Shown in pieces: positions 1-6,946 of a DNA stretch of 9,414 nucleotides. Below the pieces are notes generated by a model. It was given only the letters and a program-made list of their open reading frames with translations. It had not been told where the DNA came from and did no database searches. Each line of letters opens with the position of its first letter. Position 1 is the stretch's first letter. Both the position numbers and the translations under genes were made by a program. Source of the DNA: Hyphococcus sp. (GTDB lineage Bacteria; Pseudomonadota; Alphaproteobacteria; Caulobacterales; Parvularculaceae); contig BQJG01000091.1 of NCBI GenBank assembly GCA_021604585.1, forward strand, positions 1-9,414, read 5' to 3'.

Positions 1-426
1 GCTGCGGTGAATGCGCGTGACATCAAAGAAGGCGATGTCATCGTCATCCGTTATGAAGGTCCAAAAGGCGGGCCCGGCATGCGTGAAATGCTGGCGACAA
101 CGGCGGCGGTTGCGGGACAGGGGCTGGCCGGTAAAGTCGCCATGATCACCGATGGCCGGTTTTCTGGTGCGTCGCACGGTTTCGTCATCGGCCATGTGGC
201 GCCGGAAGCGGCGCTGGGCGGACCGATTGGCTTGCTGCAAGAAGGCGACACGATTCGAATTGACGCTGAGGCGCGCCGTATCGACGCCGATGTCGATTGG
301 GCGGCGCGGCGCGCAGCCTTCAAACCCAAAGCGCCGAACCGCATGGGCGGCGTCTTCGACAAATACGCAAGACTAGTTTCTTCGGCGTCAAAGGGCGCCG
401 TCACCATTCAAACCAACAACGAATAG
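1..426 (+). CDS. ilvD: Dihydroxy-acid dehydratase, C-terminal part (5' end outside window)
   Basis: This is the last 141 residues of an IlvD/Edd-family dehydratase. The enzyme removes water from 2,3-dihydroxyisovalerate and 2,3-dihydroxy-3-methylvalerate to give the 2-keto acids of valine and isoleucine in the cytoplasm. The frame is open from the first base of the window and stops at 424-426. Family hallmarks seen are GPKGGPGMREM (about 58-90), TDGRFSGASHG (about 148-180), whose serine is the proposed catalytic base in the family, and GHVAPEAALGGPI (about 190-228). The Fe-S cysteines lie in the missing N-terminal part, so cluster type cannot be judged. The GTG at position 7 is an internal codon, not a start. 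The gene leads a co-directional ilv-leu run, with ilvC 17 nt downstream. Identification is secure; only completeness is unknown. Confidence 0.96.
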   Translation, partial: AAVNARDIKEGDVIVIRYEGPKGGPGMREMLATTAAVAGQGLAGKVAMITDGRFSGASHGFVIGHVAPEAALGGPIGLLQEGDTIRIDAEARRIDADVDWAARRAAFKPKAPNRMGGVFDKYARLVSSASKGAVTIQTNNE

Positions 427-443
427 GAAGAGGGATTTTTTAG

Positions 444-1454
444 ATGAGAGTCTACACGGAAGATGATGCGAATCCGGCGGCGGTAAAGTCAGCGACAGTT
501 GCGGTCATCGGTTATGGCAGCCAAGGGCGCGCCCATGCGCTCAATCTGAAAAACTCCGGATGTAAAGTCATTGTCGGCGTTCGCCCGGACGGGCCTGGCG
601 CCAAACGCGCCGAAGAAGACGGCCTCGAAGTGGCGTCCGTCGCCAGCGCGACCAAGCAGGCGAAACTCATCGCCATTCTGACGCCGGACATGACACACGA
701 AAAGATTTTCAATGAGGACGTTGCGCCAAATTTAAGCGATGGCGACGCGCTTTTGTTCGCGCATGGATTTACGGTGCTTTATGGCCGCGTGAATCCGCCT
801 GAAAATGTGGACGTTATCATGGTGGCGCCGAAAGGTCCGGGCGGTTTGGTGCGCAGCGAATATGAGCGTGGCCGAGGCGTGCCGTGCCTGTTTGCGGTTC
901 ATCAGGACGCAACCGGACAAGCAAAGGAAAAAGCACTCGCCTATTGCAGTCTCATTGGCGGGGCCACGGCTGGCGCAATTGAAACAACCTTCCGCGAGGA
1001 AACGGAAACCGATTTGTTCGGCGAGCAGGCAGTTTTATGCGGCGGCGCGTCTGAGCTTGTCATCGCCGGTTTTGAAACACTGGTCGAAGCCGGATACCAG
1101 CCGGAAATCGCCTATTACGAGTGCATGCATGAGCTGAAACTGATCGTTGATCTCTTCTATGAGGGCGGCATCGCCGGCATGCATAAATTTATTTCCGAAA
1201 CGGCCATGTATGGCGACTTTGTTTCCGGTCCTCGTGTGATCAATGCGGAAACAAAACAGCGCATGAAGGAGGTTCTGACGGATATCCAAAACGGATCCTT
1301 CGCGCGCGACTGGATTTTAGAAAATCAGGCCGGAAAACCCCGCTTCAACCAGATGCTGCATGCTGACCTGGAACATCCGATTGAAAAAACCGGCAAGGAA
1401 CTGCGCGCGCGCATGTCCTGGTTAAAACCCGGCGCCAACACAAAAGAAGGCTAA
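444..1454 (+). CDS. ilvC: Ketol-acid reductoisomerase, class I (336 aa)
   Basis: KARI isomerises and reduces 2-acetolactate and 2-aceto-2-hydroxybutyrate to the dihydroxy acids, using Mg2+ and NAD(P)H. The length matches the short class I form. The N-terminal Rossmann domain has GYGSQG (residues 23-28), and conserved H107 (AHGF) and K130 (APKGPG) are present. The knotted C-terminal domain has the metal and substrate ligands D190 and E194 (TDLFGEQ) and E226 and E230 (YYECMHE). The start at 444 is preceded by the strong Shine-Dalgarno AGAGGGA (429-435), 8 nt away. The odd point is the cofactor loop after strand beta-2: residues 47-55 read RPDGPGAKR. The two serines that hold the NADPH 2'-phosphate in typical class I enzymes (positions 50 and 52) are both glycine here, and an acidic D49 is present. 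Cofactor preference is therefore uncertain and may lean to NADH. ilvB follows 6 nt after the stop. Confidence 0.97.
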   Translation: MRVYTEDDANPAAVKSATVAVIGYGSQGRAHALNLKNSGCKVIVGVRPDGPGAKRAEEDGLEVASVASATKQAKLIAILTPDMTHEKIFNEDVAPNLSDGDALLFAHGFTVLYGRVNPPENVDVIMVAPKGPGGLVRSEYERGRGVPCLFAVHQDATGQAKEKALAYCSLIGGATAGAIETTFREETETDLFGEQAVLCGGASELVIAGFETLVEAGYQPEIAYYECMHELKLIVDLFYEGGIAGMHKFISETAMYGDFVSGPRVINAETKQRMKEVLTDIQNGSFARDWILENQAGKPRFNQMLHADLEHPIEKTGKELRARMSWLKPGANTKEG

Positions 1455-1460
1455 GCGATC

Positions 1461-3254
1461 ATGACGGCTTCTCAGGTAAAACAAACGACCAAGACGGCGA
1501 GTGTCACCAAGTCAGGCGCCGAACTTCTCCTTGATGCGCTGGAGGAGCAGGGCGTTGAAGTGATTTTCGGTTACCCTGGCGGCGCCGTGCTGCCGATTTA
1601 TGATGCATTGCATGGCCGCGACACTATTCGTCACATTCTTGTTCGTCACGAGCAAGGCGCGTTACATGCGGCGGAAGGTTACGCGCGTTCAACGGGCAAG
1701 GTTGGCGTTGCACTGGTCACGTCTGGCCCCGGCGCCACCAATGCGGTCACCGGGCTCGCTGACGCTTTGCTCGATTCAATTCCGGTTGTTTGCATCACTG
1801 GGCAGGTGGCGCGCGCCTTGATCGGCACGGACGCCTTTCAGGAATGCGACACCACTGGTATCACGCGGTCATGCACCAAACACAACTATCTTGCGGAGTC
1901 AGCTCAGTCGCTGTCGAGCACCGTGCATGAAGCGTTTCACATCGCGCGAAATGGCCGCCCAGGTCCGGTCCTCATTGATATTCCCAAAGACATTCAGTTT
2001 GAAAAAGCCCAGTACACAAAGCGGGCCGACGCGCGGAACCGAAACTGCATCGTTACGCCCGAGATCAATCAGAACCAGATTGAGCAGACTGTAGATTTGA
2101 TGCGCTATGCGCGCCGCCCGGTTTTGTACACCGGCGGCGGCGTTATTAATGCTGGCTCGGAAGCCTCCCAGACATTGCGCAAACTTGCGGCTGTTACGGG
2201 CTTTCCAGTGACGTCGACTTTGATGGGGCTGGGCGCCTTTCCGGCGTCTGATCCGCAATGGCTTGGCATGCTGGGGATGCATGGAAGCTATGAAGCCAAC
2301 AACGCCATGCATGATTGCGATTTGATGATTGCGATCGGCGCGCGCTTCGACGACCGCATCACCGGCAGGCTCGACGCATTCTCGCCGAACTCTCGCAAGA
2401 TCCATATCGACATCGATCCTTCTTCGATTAACAAAAACGTGCCGGTGGATATTGCGTTAGTCGGAGATGCGGGCGCGATCATGCAAGCGATGCTCGCCGA
2501 ATGGGAAAAGCGCGAGCATGATGAAGCCCATGACAAAGAGCGGATCGGCGGCTGGCTCGATCAGATCGATGGCTGGCGAGCGCGCAAGTCGTTTCAATAC
2601 GCGAACTCTAAGACTGCCATCAAACCGCAATATGCGATTGAACGGCTATACGCTCTGACCCGTGGCAAGGACGTCTATATATCGACCGAAGTCGGCCAGC
2701 ATCAAATGTGGGCGGCGCAGCATTTTCATTTTGACGAGCCTAATCGATGGATGACCTCGGGCGGCTTGGGCACCATGGGCTACGGTCTGCCTGCAGCGCT
2801 TGGCGTGCAGGCGGCGCACCTGGACGCACTGGTGATTGATATTGCCGGCGACGCTTCGGTGCAGATGACCATGCAGGAAATGTCCGCTGCGGTTCAGCAC
2901 AATTTGCCGATCAAGATTTTTATCCTGAACAACGCCTATCTCGGCATGGTGCGTCAGTGGCAGGAACTGTTGCATGGCGGACGTTATTCGCATTCATACT
3001 CTGACAGCCTGCCGGACTTTGTGAAGCTTGCTGAGGCCTATGGCGGTCATGGCATTCGCGCAACCACGCCGGACGAGCTCGATGCGAAGATTGAAGAGAT
3101 GATTTCGGTCAACAAACCGGTGCTGTTTGATTGTGTCGTCACTCAGGAAGAAAATGTCTTCCCGATGATTCCGTCGGGCGCGGCGCATAATGAAATGCTG
3201 TTTGGAGAGTTCACTGAGGGCTCCGTCAGCGAACAGGGAAAGACATTGGTATGA
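1461..3254 (+). CDS. ilvB: Acetolactate synthase (AHAS) large, catalytic subunit (597 aa)
   Basis: This thiamine diphosphate enzyme condenses two pyruvates to 2-acetolactate, or pyruvate with 2-ketobutyrate to 2-aceto-2-hydroxybutyrate, the committed step of valine, leucine and isoleucine synthesis. The three-domain layout is intact. The N-terminal PYR domain carries the cofactor-activating E64 in RHEQGA and an FQE motif at 126-128. The middle domain spans roughly 200-340. The C-terminal PP domain has the ThDP/Mg motif beginning GDA at 463-465 and ending NN at 490-491, followed by YLGMVRQWQ. GDA in place of the more usual GDG is, from memory, common in alphaproteobacterial homologues and is not a defect. 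The length is normal for the family. A weak Shine-Dalgarno lies inside the end of ilvC. The stop overlaps the ilvN start (ATGA), which suggests coupled synthesis of the two subunits. The symbol could also be ilvI or ilvG by naming convention. Confidence 0.96.
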   Translation: MTASQVKQTTKTASVTKSGAELLLDALEEQGVEVIFGYPGGAVLPIYDALHGRDTIRHILVRHEQGALHAAEGYARSTGKVGVALVTSGPGATNAVTGLADALLDSIPVVCITGQVARALIGTDAFQECDTTGITRSCTKHNYLAESAQSLSSTVHEAFHIARNGRPGPVLIDIPKDIQFEKAQYTKRADARNRNCIVTPEINQNQIEQTVDLMRYARRPVLYTGGGVINAGSEASQTLRKLAAVTGFPVTSTLMGLGAFPASDPQWLGMLGMHGSYEANNAMHDCDLMIAIGARFDDRITGRLDAFSPNSRKIHIDIDPSSINKNVPVDIALVGDAGAIMQAMLAEWEKREHDEAHDKERIGGWLDQIDGWRARKSFQYANSKTAIKPQYAIERLYALTRGKDVYISTEVGQHQMWAAQHFHFDEPNRWMTSGGLGTMGYGLPAALGVQAAHLDALVIDIAGDASVQMTMQEMSAAVQHNLPIKIFILNNAYLGMVRQWQELLHGGRYSHSYSDSLPDFVKLAEAYGGHGIRATTPDELDAKIEEMISVNKPVLFDCVVTQEENVFPMIPSGAAHNEMLFGEFTEGSVSEQGKTLV

Positions 3255-3805
3255 CCGCCTCCACCGCGCCATCGCAATCGGTCTATCCTGTCACCCGTGA
3301 AGAAGGTGAGGTTCGCGAAGTCATCCTCGCTGTGATCGTCGACAATGAACCGGGCGTATTGTCCCGGGTTGTCGGCCTTATCTCGGCTCGTGGCTACAAT
3401 ATCGAAAGTCTCACGGTTGCAGAAACCGATGTCGAGAAACATACGTCGCGCATAACGGTCGTGACGCGCGGCACGCCCGGAAAAATAGAGCAGATCAAGG
3501 CGCAGCTCGGCAGGCTGGTGCCGGTGCGCCGCGTCATCGATGTCACCAGCGAAACTGATGCGCTGGAACGCGAATTGGCGTTGATCAAGGTTGTGAACGA
3601 AGGCGATCATAGGGTCGAAGCGATGCGGCTCGCTGATATTTTCCGCGCCCGTGCGCTCGACACCACGCATACCTCATTTGTTTTTGAAATCACCGGTACG
3701 CGCGAAAAGATCAACGCGTTCATCGATCTGATGAAGCCGCTTGGCCTTTCGGAAGTATCCCGTACGGGCGTTCTTTCTATTCGGCGTGGTGCCGAAAAGG
3801 ATTAA
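3251..3805 (+). CDS. ilvN: Acetolactate synthase small, regulatory subunit (184 aa)
   Basis: This subunit activates the IlvB catalytic subunit and gives it feedback inhibition by branched-chain amino acids. An N-terminal ACT domain (about residues 24-98) contains VDNEPGVLSRVVGLISARGYN. By alignment with E. coli IlvH, the valine-contact residues N11, G14 and N29 correspond to N32, G35 and N50 here, so valine sensitivity is expected. Residues from about 100 on form the usual C-terminal ALS_ss domain (ELALIKV through TGVLSIRRG). The ATG overlaps the ilvB stop by 4 nt and has AGGGAA (3235-3240) 10 nt upstream. The first 20 or so residues are a short extension before the ACT fold. The symbol ilvH is equally used for this family. 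The stop is followed after only 4 nt by the start codon of a small leucine-rich ORF. Confidence 0.96.
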   Translation: MTASTAPSQSVYPVTREEGEVREVILAVIVDNEPGVLSRVVGLISARGYNIESLTVAETDVEKHTSRITVVTRGTPGKIEQIKAQLGRLVPVRRVIDVTSETDALERELALIKVVNEGDHRVEAMRLADIFRARALDTTHTSFVFEITGTREKINAFIDLMKPLGLSEVSRTGVLSIRRGAEKD

Positions 3806-3809
3806 TCCA

Positions 3810-3869
3810 ATGAAAGTCCGTCAGCGATTGATCAACCTCATAAGCCTGCTCCTTAGCCCCGCGCGGTGA
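3810..3869 (+). CDS. Putative leucine-rich leader peptide upstream of leuA (19 aa)
   Basis: The ORF reads MKVRQRLINLISLLLSPAR. Codons 7-15 contain five Leu (TTG, CTC, CTG, CTC, CTT) and two Ile codons, and there is no Val. It begins 4 nt after the ilvN stop and has the Shine-Dalgarno-like AAAAGG (3795-3800) 9 nt upstream, so it could be translated by coupling to ilvN or independently. It occupies the only sizeable gap in the ilv-leu run, directly before the first leucine-specific gene. Composition, position and the surrounding alternative RNA stems fit a leader peptide of the leuL type, in which ribosome stalling on Leu codons reports leucyl-tRNA supply. This is inference: a 19-codon ORF can arise by chance, and no intrinsic terminator follows it. 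Confidence 0.62.
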   Translation: MKVRQRLINLISLLLSPAR

Positions 3870-3877
3870 AATCGCTG
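3822..3877 (+). promoter_or_regulatory. Alternative long-range stem in the leuA leader
   Basis: CAGCGATT (3822-3829, leader codons 5-7) is perfectly complementary to AATCGCTG (3870-3877), an 8-bp stem enclosing all but the first of the leucine codons. Because the 3' arm overlaps the 3' arm of the 3861-3880 hairpin, only one of the two can form. The 5' arm ends at the first Leu codon, so a ribosome slowed there would cover it and favour the local hairpin. The complementarity is visible directly; the switch itself is inferred. A further near-match, CCTGCTCCTT (3845-3854) with AAGGAACAGG (3900-3909; 9 of 10 paired), links the Leu codons to the region just upstream of the leuA ribosome binding site (AAAGGAA, 3913-3919). 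Confidence 0.48.
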
Positions 3878-3880
3878 CGC
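3861..3880 (+). promoter_or_regulatory. Leader hairpin downstream of the Leu codons
   Basis: GCGCGGTG (3861-3868) can pair with CGCTGCGC (3873-3880) across an AAAT loop. This gives an 8-bp stem with six Watson-Crick and two G-U pairs. The leader stop codon (3867-3869) lies at the top of the 5' arm, so a ribosome finishing the leader would disrupt the stem. The bases that follow are A-rich (ACAAAAAATGG), not a U-tract, so this is not a canonical intrinsic terminator. It shares 3873-3877 with the long-range stem listed separately, making the two structures mutually exclusive. Confidence 0.5.
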
Positions 3881-3926
3881 ACAAAAAATGGCGAAAGAAA
3901 AGGAACAGGAATAAAGGAATTCATCA

Positions 3927-5516
3927 ATGACGACAGAAGAAACAGACGTAACCGCCAATGCTGGCAACCACGTCAAGATTTTTGATACAACCTTACGCGA
4001 TGGCGAACAGGCGCCCGGCTTTTCCATGTCGACTGACGCCAAGCTGATCGTTGCTCGCGCTCTGCAAGCGTTGAATGTTGACATCATTGAGGCAGGGTTC
4101 GCCGCCGCCTCGCCAGGCGATGCCGCCTCCATAAGGATCATCGCCGAAGAGATTGAGGGGCCTGCGATCTGTTCCTTATCGCGCCTCAGTATCGGAGATA
4201 TCGAGGCTTCCGCCCGTGCACTGGAAACCGCACGAAAGAAAAGAATCCACACCTTTATTGGCACCAGCCCGCTGCATCGCGACGCCAAGTTGAAAATGTC
4301 GAAGTCTGAAATTCTCCGTCAGATATCCGACGTTGTCAGCTTCGCACGAACCGTCTGCGATGACATCGAATTTTCCGCTGAAGATGCGATTCGCACGGAA
4401 CGGGACTATCTCGTCGAAGCAATCGAGGCTGCGATTGAGGCCGGCGCATCGACGATCAACATCCCGGATACAGTCGGATACACAACGCCGGAAGAAATTC
4501 TGGATCTCTTTGCCTTTCTCAAAAGCACGGCGAAAGGCGCCGACCGGGTGACGTTCTCTGTGCATTGCCATGACGATCTGGGGATGGCGGTGGCGAATTC
4601 ACTGGCCGCCGTGCGCGGTGGGGCGCGGCAAATCGAATGCGCCATTAATGGCATTGGCGAACGCGCCGGAAACTGTTCAACCGAAGAAGCCATTATGGCG
4701 CTGGCGACGCGCCGCGATTTCTTTGACATGTCAACGCAAATCGATACGACAAAAATCTTCCCAGCGAGCCAGGCGCTGGCGCGAGTGACTCACAATCCGA
4801 TTCCCCGCAATAAAGCCATCGTCGGCAAGAATGCGTTCGCCCATGAGGCCGGTATCCATCAGCATGGCGTCTTGGCGGATAAGCGCACATACGAAATTAT
4901 GGATGCGGAAAAGGTTGGCGTTCCGTCCAACGCTTTGGTGCTGGGCAAGCATTCCGGAAAACATGCGGTGGCGGCGCGGGTGGAAGCGCTCGGATTTAAG
5001 GTGTCGAGAGAGAAAATCGAAGACATTTTTCCTAATTTCAAAAAGCTCGCTGACACTTGCAAAGAAGTGACCGACGCTGATCTTGTCCGGCTGGTGACTG
5101 GCAATACCGCCGTCGATGGGCGCGCAGGCCCGTGGCGGATGCGCAAGACAGAGCTTCATGTCAATTTTGAAGACGATACGCGGCCCCATGCGCGCATCAC
5201 CATGGAGCATGATAATGGCGAACGGCGCACAGTGACTCATGACGGCGAGGGGCCCATTGACGCCGCGTTCGCAGCGGTCTGCGCTATCGCCGATGTGCCG
5301 GGTCTCATCCATACGCTTGATCTGCACCACATCGCCGCCGAGGGTGTCGTGCGCGCCGAAGCGATCGTTAATGTGGAAGGCAAACACTATTCCGGCAAGG
5401 CGCAGGAAGTGGACATTGCAGACGCCGCGGTGGCGGCGTTTGTTGCGGCGGTCAATCAAGCAGCGGCGATCCGTTCTGGCGCGGTGGCGTTCCCAAATGA
5501 GGCAGAGGCGTCATGA
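3927..5516 (+). CDS. leuA: 2-isopropylmalate synthase (529 aa)
   Basis: LeuA condenses acetyl-CoA with 2-ketoisovalerate to form 2-isopropylmalate, the first leucine-specific step. The N-terminal TIM barrel carries the HMGL-like signature FDTTLRDGEQAPGFSM (residues 19-34, with R23 and D24) and SVHCHDDLGMAVAN (211-224), with metal ligands H213 and H215. These are followed by NGIGERAGN, ending at N249. A linker with GIHQHGVL (309-316) and GKHSGKHA (340-347) precedes the C-terminal regulatory LeuA-dimer domain (about 385-513), which normally confers leucine feedback inhibition. This domain and the length of about 530 residues mark it as a full LeuA rather than a homocitrate synthase; a citramalate synthase is less likely given the leuCDB context. 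The start is supported by AAAGGAA (3913-3919) with 7-8 nt spacing. The stop overlaps leuC in an ATGA. A leucine-rich leader ORF lies just upstream. Confidence 0.96.
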   Translation: MTTEETDVTANAGNHVKIFDTTLRDGEQAPGFSMSTDAKLIVARALQALNVDIIEAGFAAASPGDAASIRIIAEEIEGPAICSLSRLSIGDIEASARALETARKKRIHTFIGTSPLHRDAKLKMSKSEILRQISDVVSFARTVCDDIEFSAEDAIRTERDYLVEAIEAAIEAGASTINIPDTVGYTTPEEILDLFAFLKSTAKGADRVTFSVHCHDDLGMAVANSLAAVRGGARQIECAINGIGERAGNCSTEEAIMALATRRDFFDMSTQIDTTKIFPASQALARVTHNPIPRNKAIVGKNAFAHEAGIHQHGVLADKRTYEIMDAEKVGVPSNALVLGKHSGKHAVAARVEALGFKVSREKIEDIFPNFKKLADTCKEVTDADLVRLVTGNTAVDGRAGPWRMRKTELHVNFEDDTRPHARITMEHDNGERRTVTHDGEGPIDAAFAAVCAIADVPGLIHTLDLHHIAAEGVVRAEAIVNVEGKHYSGKAQEVDIADAAVAAFVAAVNQAAAIRSGAVAFPNEAEAS

Positions 5517-6946
5517 CAAAGGAAAAGAAACAGCCAAAGTCACTGTTTGACAAATTATGGGAGCGTCACGTCGTTGTTGAAGAGACGGCAGATGCGCCGG
5601 CAGTGCTGTATATCGATTTACATCTTGTGCACGAGGTCACATCCCCGCAGGCTTTTTCTGTGCTCGATGCGCGAGGGGTCAAGGTTCGGCGTCCGGATCT
5701 GACGATCGCGACGCTAGATCATTCAACGCCAACCCTGCCGGCCAATGAAAATGGCGAATTGCCCTATGCAACGCCGGAAGCGAAGCATCAGGTTGAAACG
5801 CTTATCGAGAATTGCACCAAGCACGGGATTGAGCTTTTGGGATTAAATGATCCGCGCCGCGGCATTGTTCATGTGATCGGGCCGGAATTAGGCTTGACCC
5901 AGCCCGGCAAGACTATTGTTTGCGGTGACAGCCACACTTCAACTCACGGCGCCTTTGGCGCGCTTGCCTTTGGCATTGGCACGACCGAAGTCGGCCATGT
6001 GCTTGCAACTCAATGTGTGCTTCAGCGCAAACCAAAATCAATGCGCGTCAATTTCGAAGGCGCGTTGCCGCCGGGCGCCAGCGCCAAGGATATGGCGCTC
6101 GCCATGATCGCACAGATTGGCGCCGACGGCGGACAAGGCTTTGCGATTGAGTTTGCGGGCGAGGCCGTGCGCAACCTTTCCATGGAAGGGCGCATGACCC
6201 TTTGCAATATGTCCATCGAGGCAGGCGCGCGCTCCGGCATGGTGGCGCCAGACGAGACGACATTTGCCTGGTTGAATGGCCGCGATTATGCGCGAAAGGG
6301 ACTCGCATGGAACGAGGCATTGGCCGAATGGAGCGAATTGCGATCGGAACTCGGCGCGCATTTCGATAAGGAAGCAACGATTGACGCGGCGTCAATTCGG
6401 CCGATGATCACCTACGGCGTATCGCCTGATGCGGCCGCGCCTGTAGATGGAATAGCGCCGGCGCCGCATACAGAAGCGGAACATCACGCAGCGGATTACA
6501 TGAAATTCGCGGTGAATCGCCCGTTTTCAGAAGTTGCGGTGAACCGCGTTTTCATTGGCAGCTGCACCAATTCGCGCTTGTCGGATTTGCGCGAAGCGGC
6601 CGATGTGATGCGCGGGCGCAAGGTCAGTAAAGGCGTCATCACGCTGGTGGTGCCGGGTTCGGAAGCGGTGAAGCGCGCAGCGGAAGCGGAAAGGCTGCAT
6701 GAAGTGTTTATCGCGGCGGGCGCGCAATGGCGCGAACCCGGATGCTCCATGTGTATCGCGATGAATGGCGACGCGGGTGCGCCGGGCGAGCTTGTCGTCT
6801 CAACGTCTAATCGCAACTTTATCGGGCGTCAGGGCAAAGGCGTTCGCACCGTGCTTGCCAGCCCGGCGACGGCGGCGGCCTCCGCTATCGAAGGACGCAT
6901 CGCCGACCCGCGTCCTTATCTCGATCAGATGAAGGAGAGCGCATAA
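5513..6946 (+). CDS. leuC: 3-isopropylmalate dehydratase large subunit (477 aa)
   Basis: With LeuD this aconitase-family Fe-S enzyme isomerises 2-isopropylmalate to 3-isopropylmalate. The protein starts with the family-typical LFDKLWERHVV (11-21) and contains CGDSHTSTHGAFGALAFGIG (137-156). The three 4Fe-4S ligands are C351 (IGSCTN), C411 and C414 (PGCSMC), with spacing matching E. coli LeuC. STSNRNFIGRQGKG (430-443) near the C-terminus is the substrate-side signature. The length is normal for the bacterial two-subunit form. The ATG overlaps the leuA stop by 4 nt, with AGAGG at 5504-5508 upstream, pointing to translational coupling. The final TAA shares its last A with the leuD start. Confidence 0.97.
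   Translation: MTKEKKQPKSLFDKLWERHVVVEETADAPAVLYIDLHLVHEVTSPQAFSVLDARGVKVRRPDLTIATLDHSTPTLPANENGELPYATPEAKHQVETLIENCTKHGIELLGLNDPRRGIVHVIGPELGLTQPGKTIVCGDSHTSTHGAFGALAFGIGTTEVGHVLATQCVLQRKPKSMRVNFEGALPPGASAKDMALAMIAQIGADGGQGFAIEFAGEAVRNLSMEGRMTLCNMSIEAGARSGMVAPDETTFAWLNGRDYARKGLAWNEALAEWSELRSELGAHFDKEATIDAASIRPMITYGVSPDAAAPVDGIAPAPHTEAEHHAADYMKFAVNRPFSEVAVNRVFIGSCTNSRLSDLREAADVMRGRKVSKGVITLVVPGSEAVKRAAEAERLHEVFIAAGAQWREPGCSMCIAMNGDAGAPGELVVSTSNRNFIGRQGKGVRTVLASPATAAASAIEGRIADPRPYLDQMKESA

Noticed and set aside
1899..2405. Minus-strand open frame opposite ilvB
   Set aside because: It is the antisense of conserved AHAS sequence, with no ribosome binding site or family resemblance.
2848..2856. 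GDA instead of GDG at the start of the ThDP motif of IlvB as a possible defect
   Set aside because: The rest of the motif and its spacing to NN are normal, and GDA is recalled as common in alphaproteobacterial AHAS.
3861..3890. Intrinsic terminator in the leuA leader
   Set aside because: The hairpin is followed by ACAAAAAATGG on the plus strand, with no U-tract, and on the minus strand the T-run lies before the stem rather than after it.
3888..3914. Eight-codon ORF (MAKEKEQE) between the leader hairpin and leuA
   Set aside because: It has no Shine-Dalgarno, no Leu codons and an A-rich purine composition expected of a ribosome-binding region. It is most likely chance.
4731..5459. Long minus-strand open frame opposite leuA (242 codons)
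   Set aside because: It is a shadow of leuA produced by codon bias. It has no recognisable domain and lies opposite well-conserved LeuA sequence.
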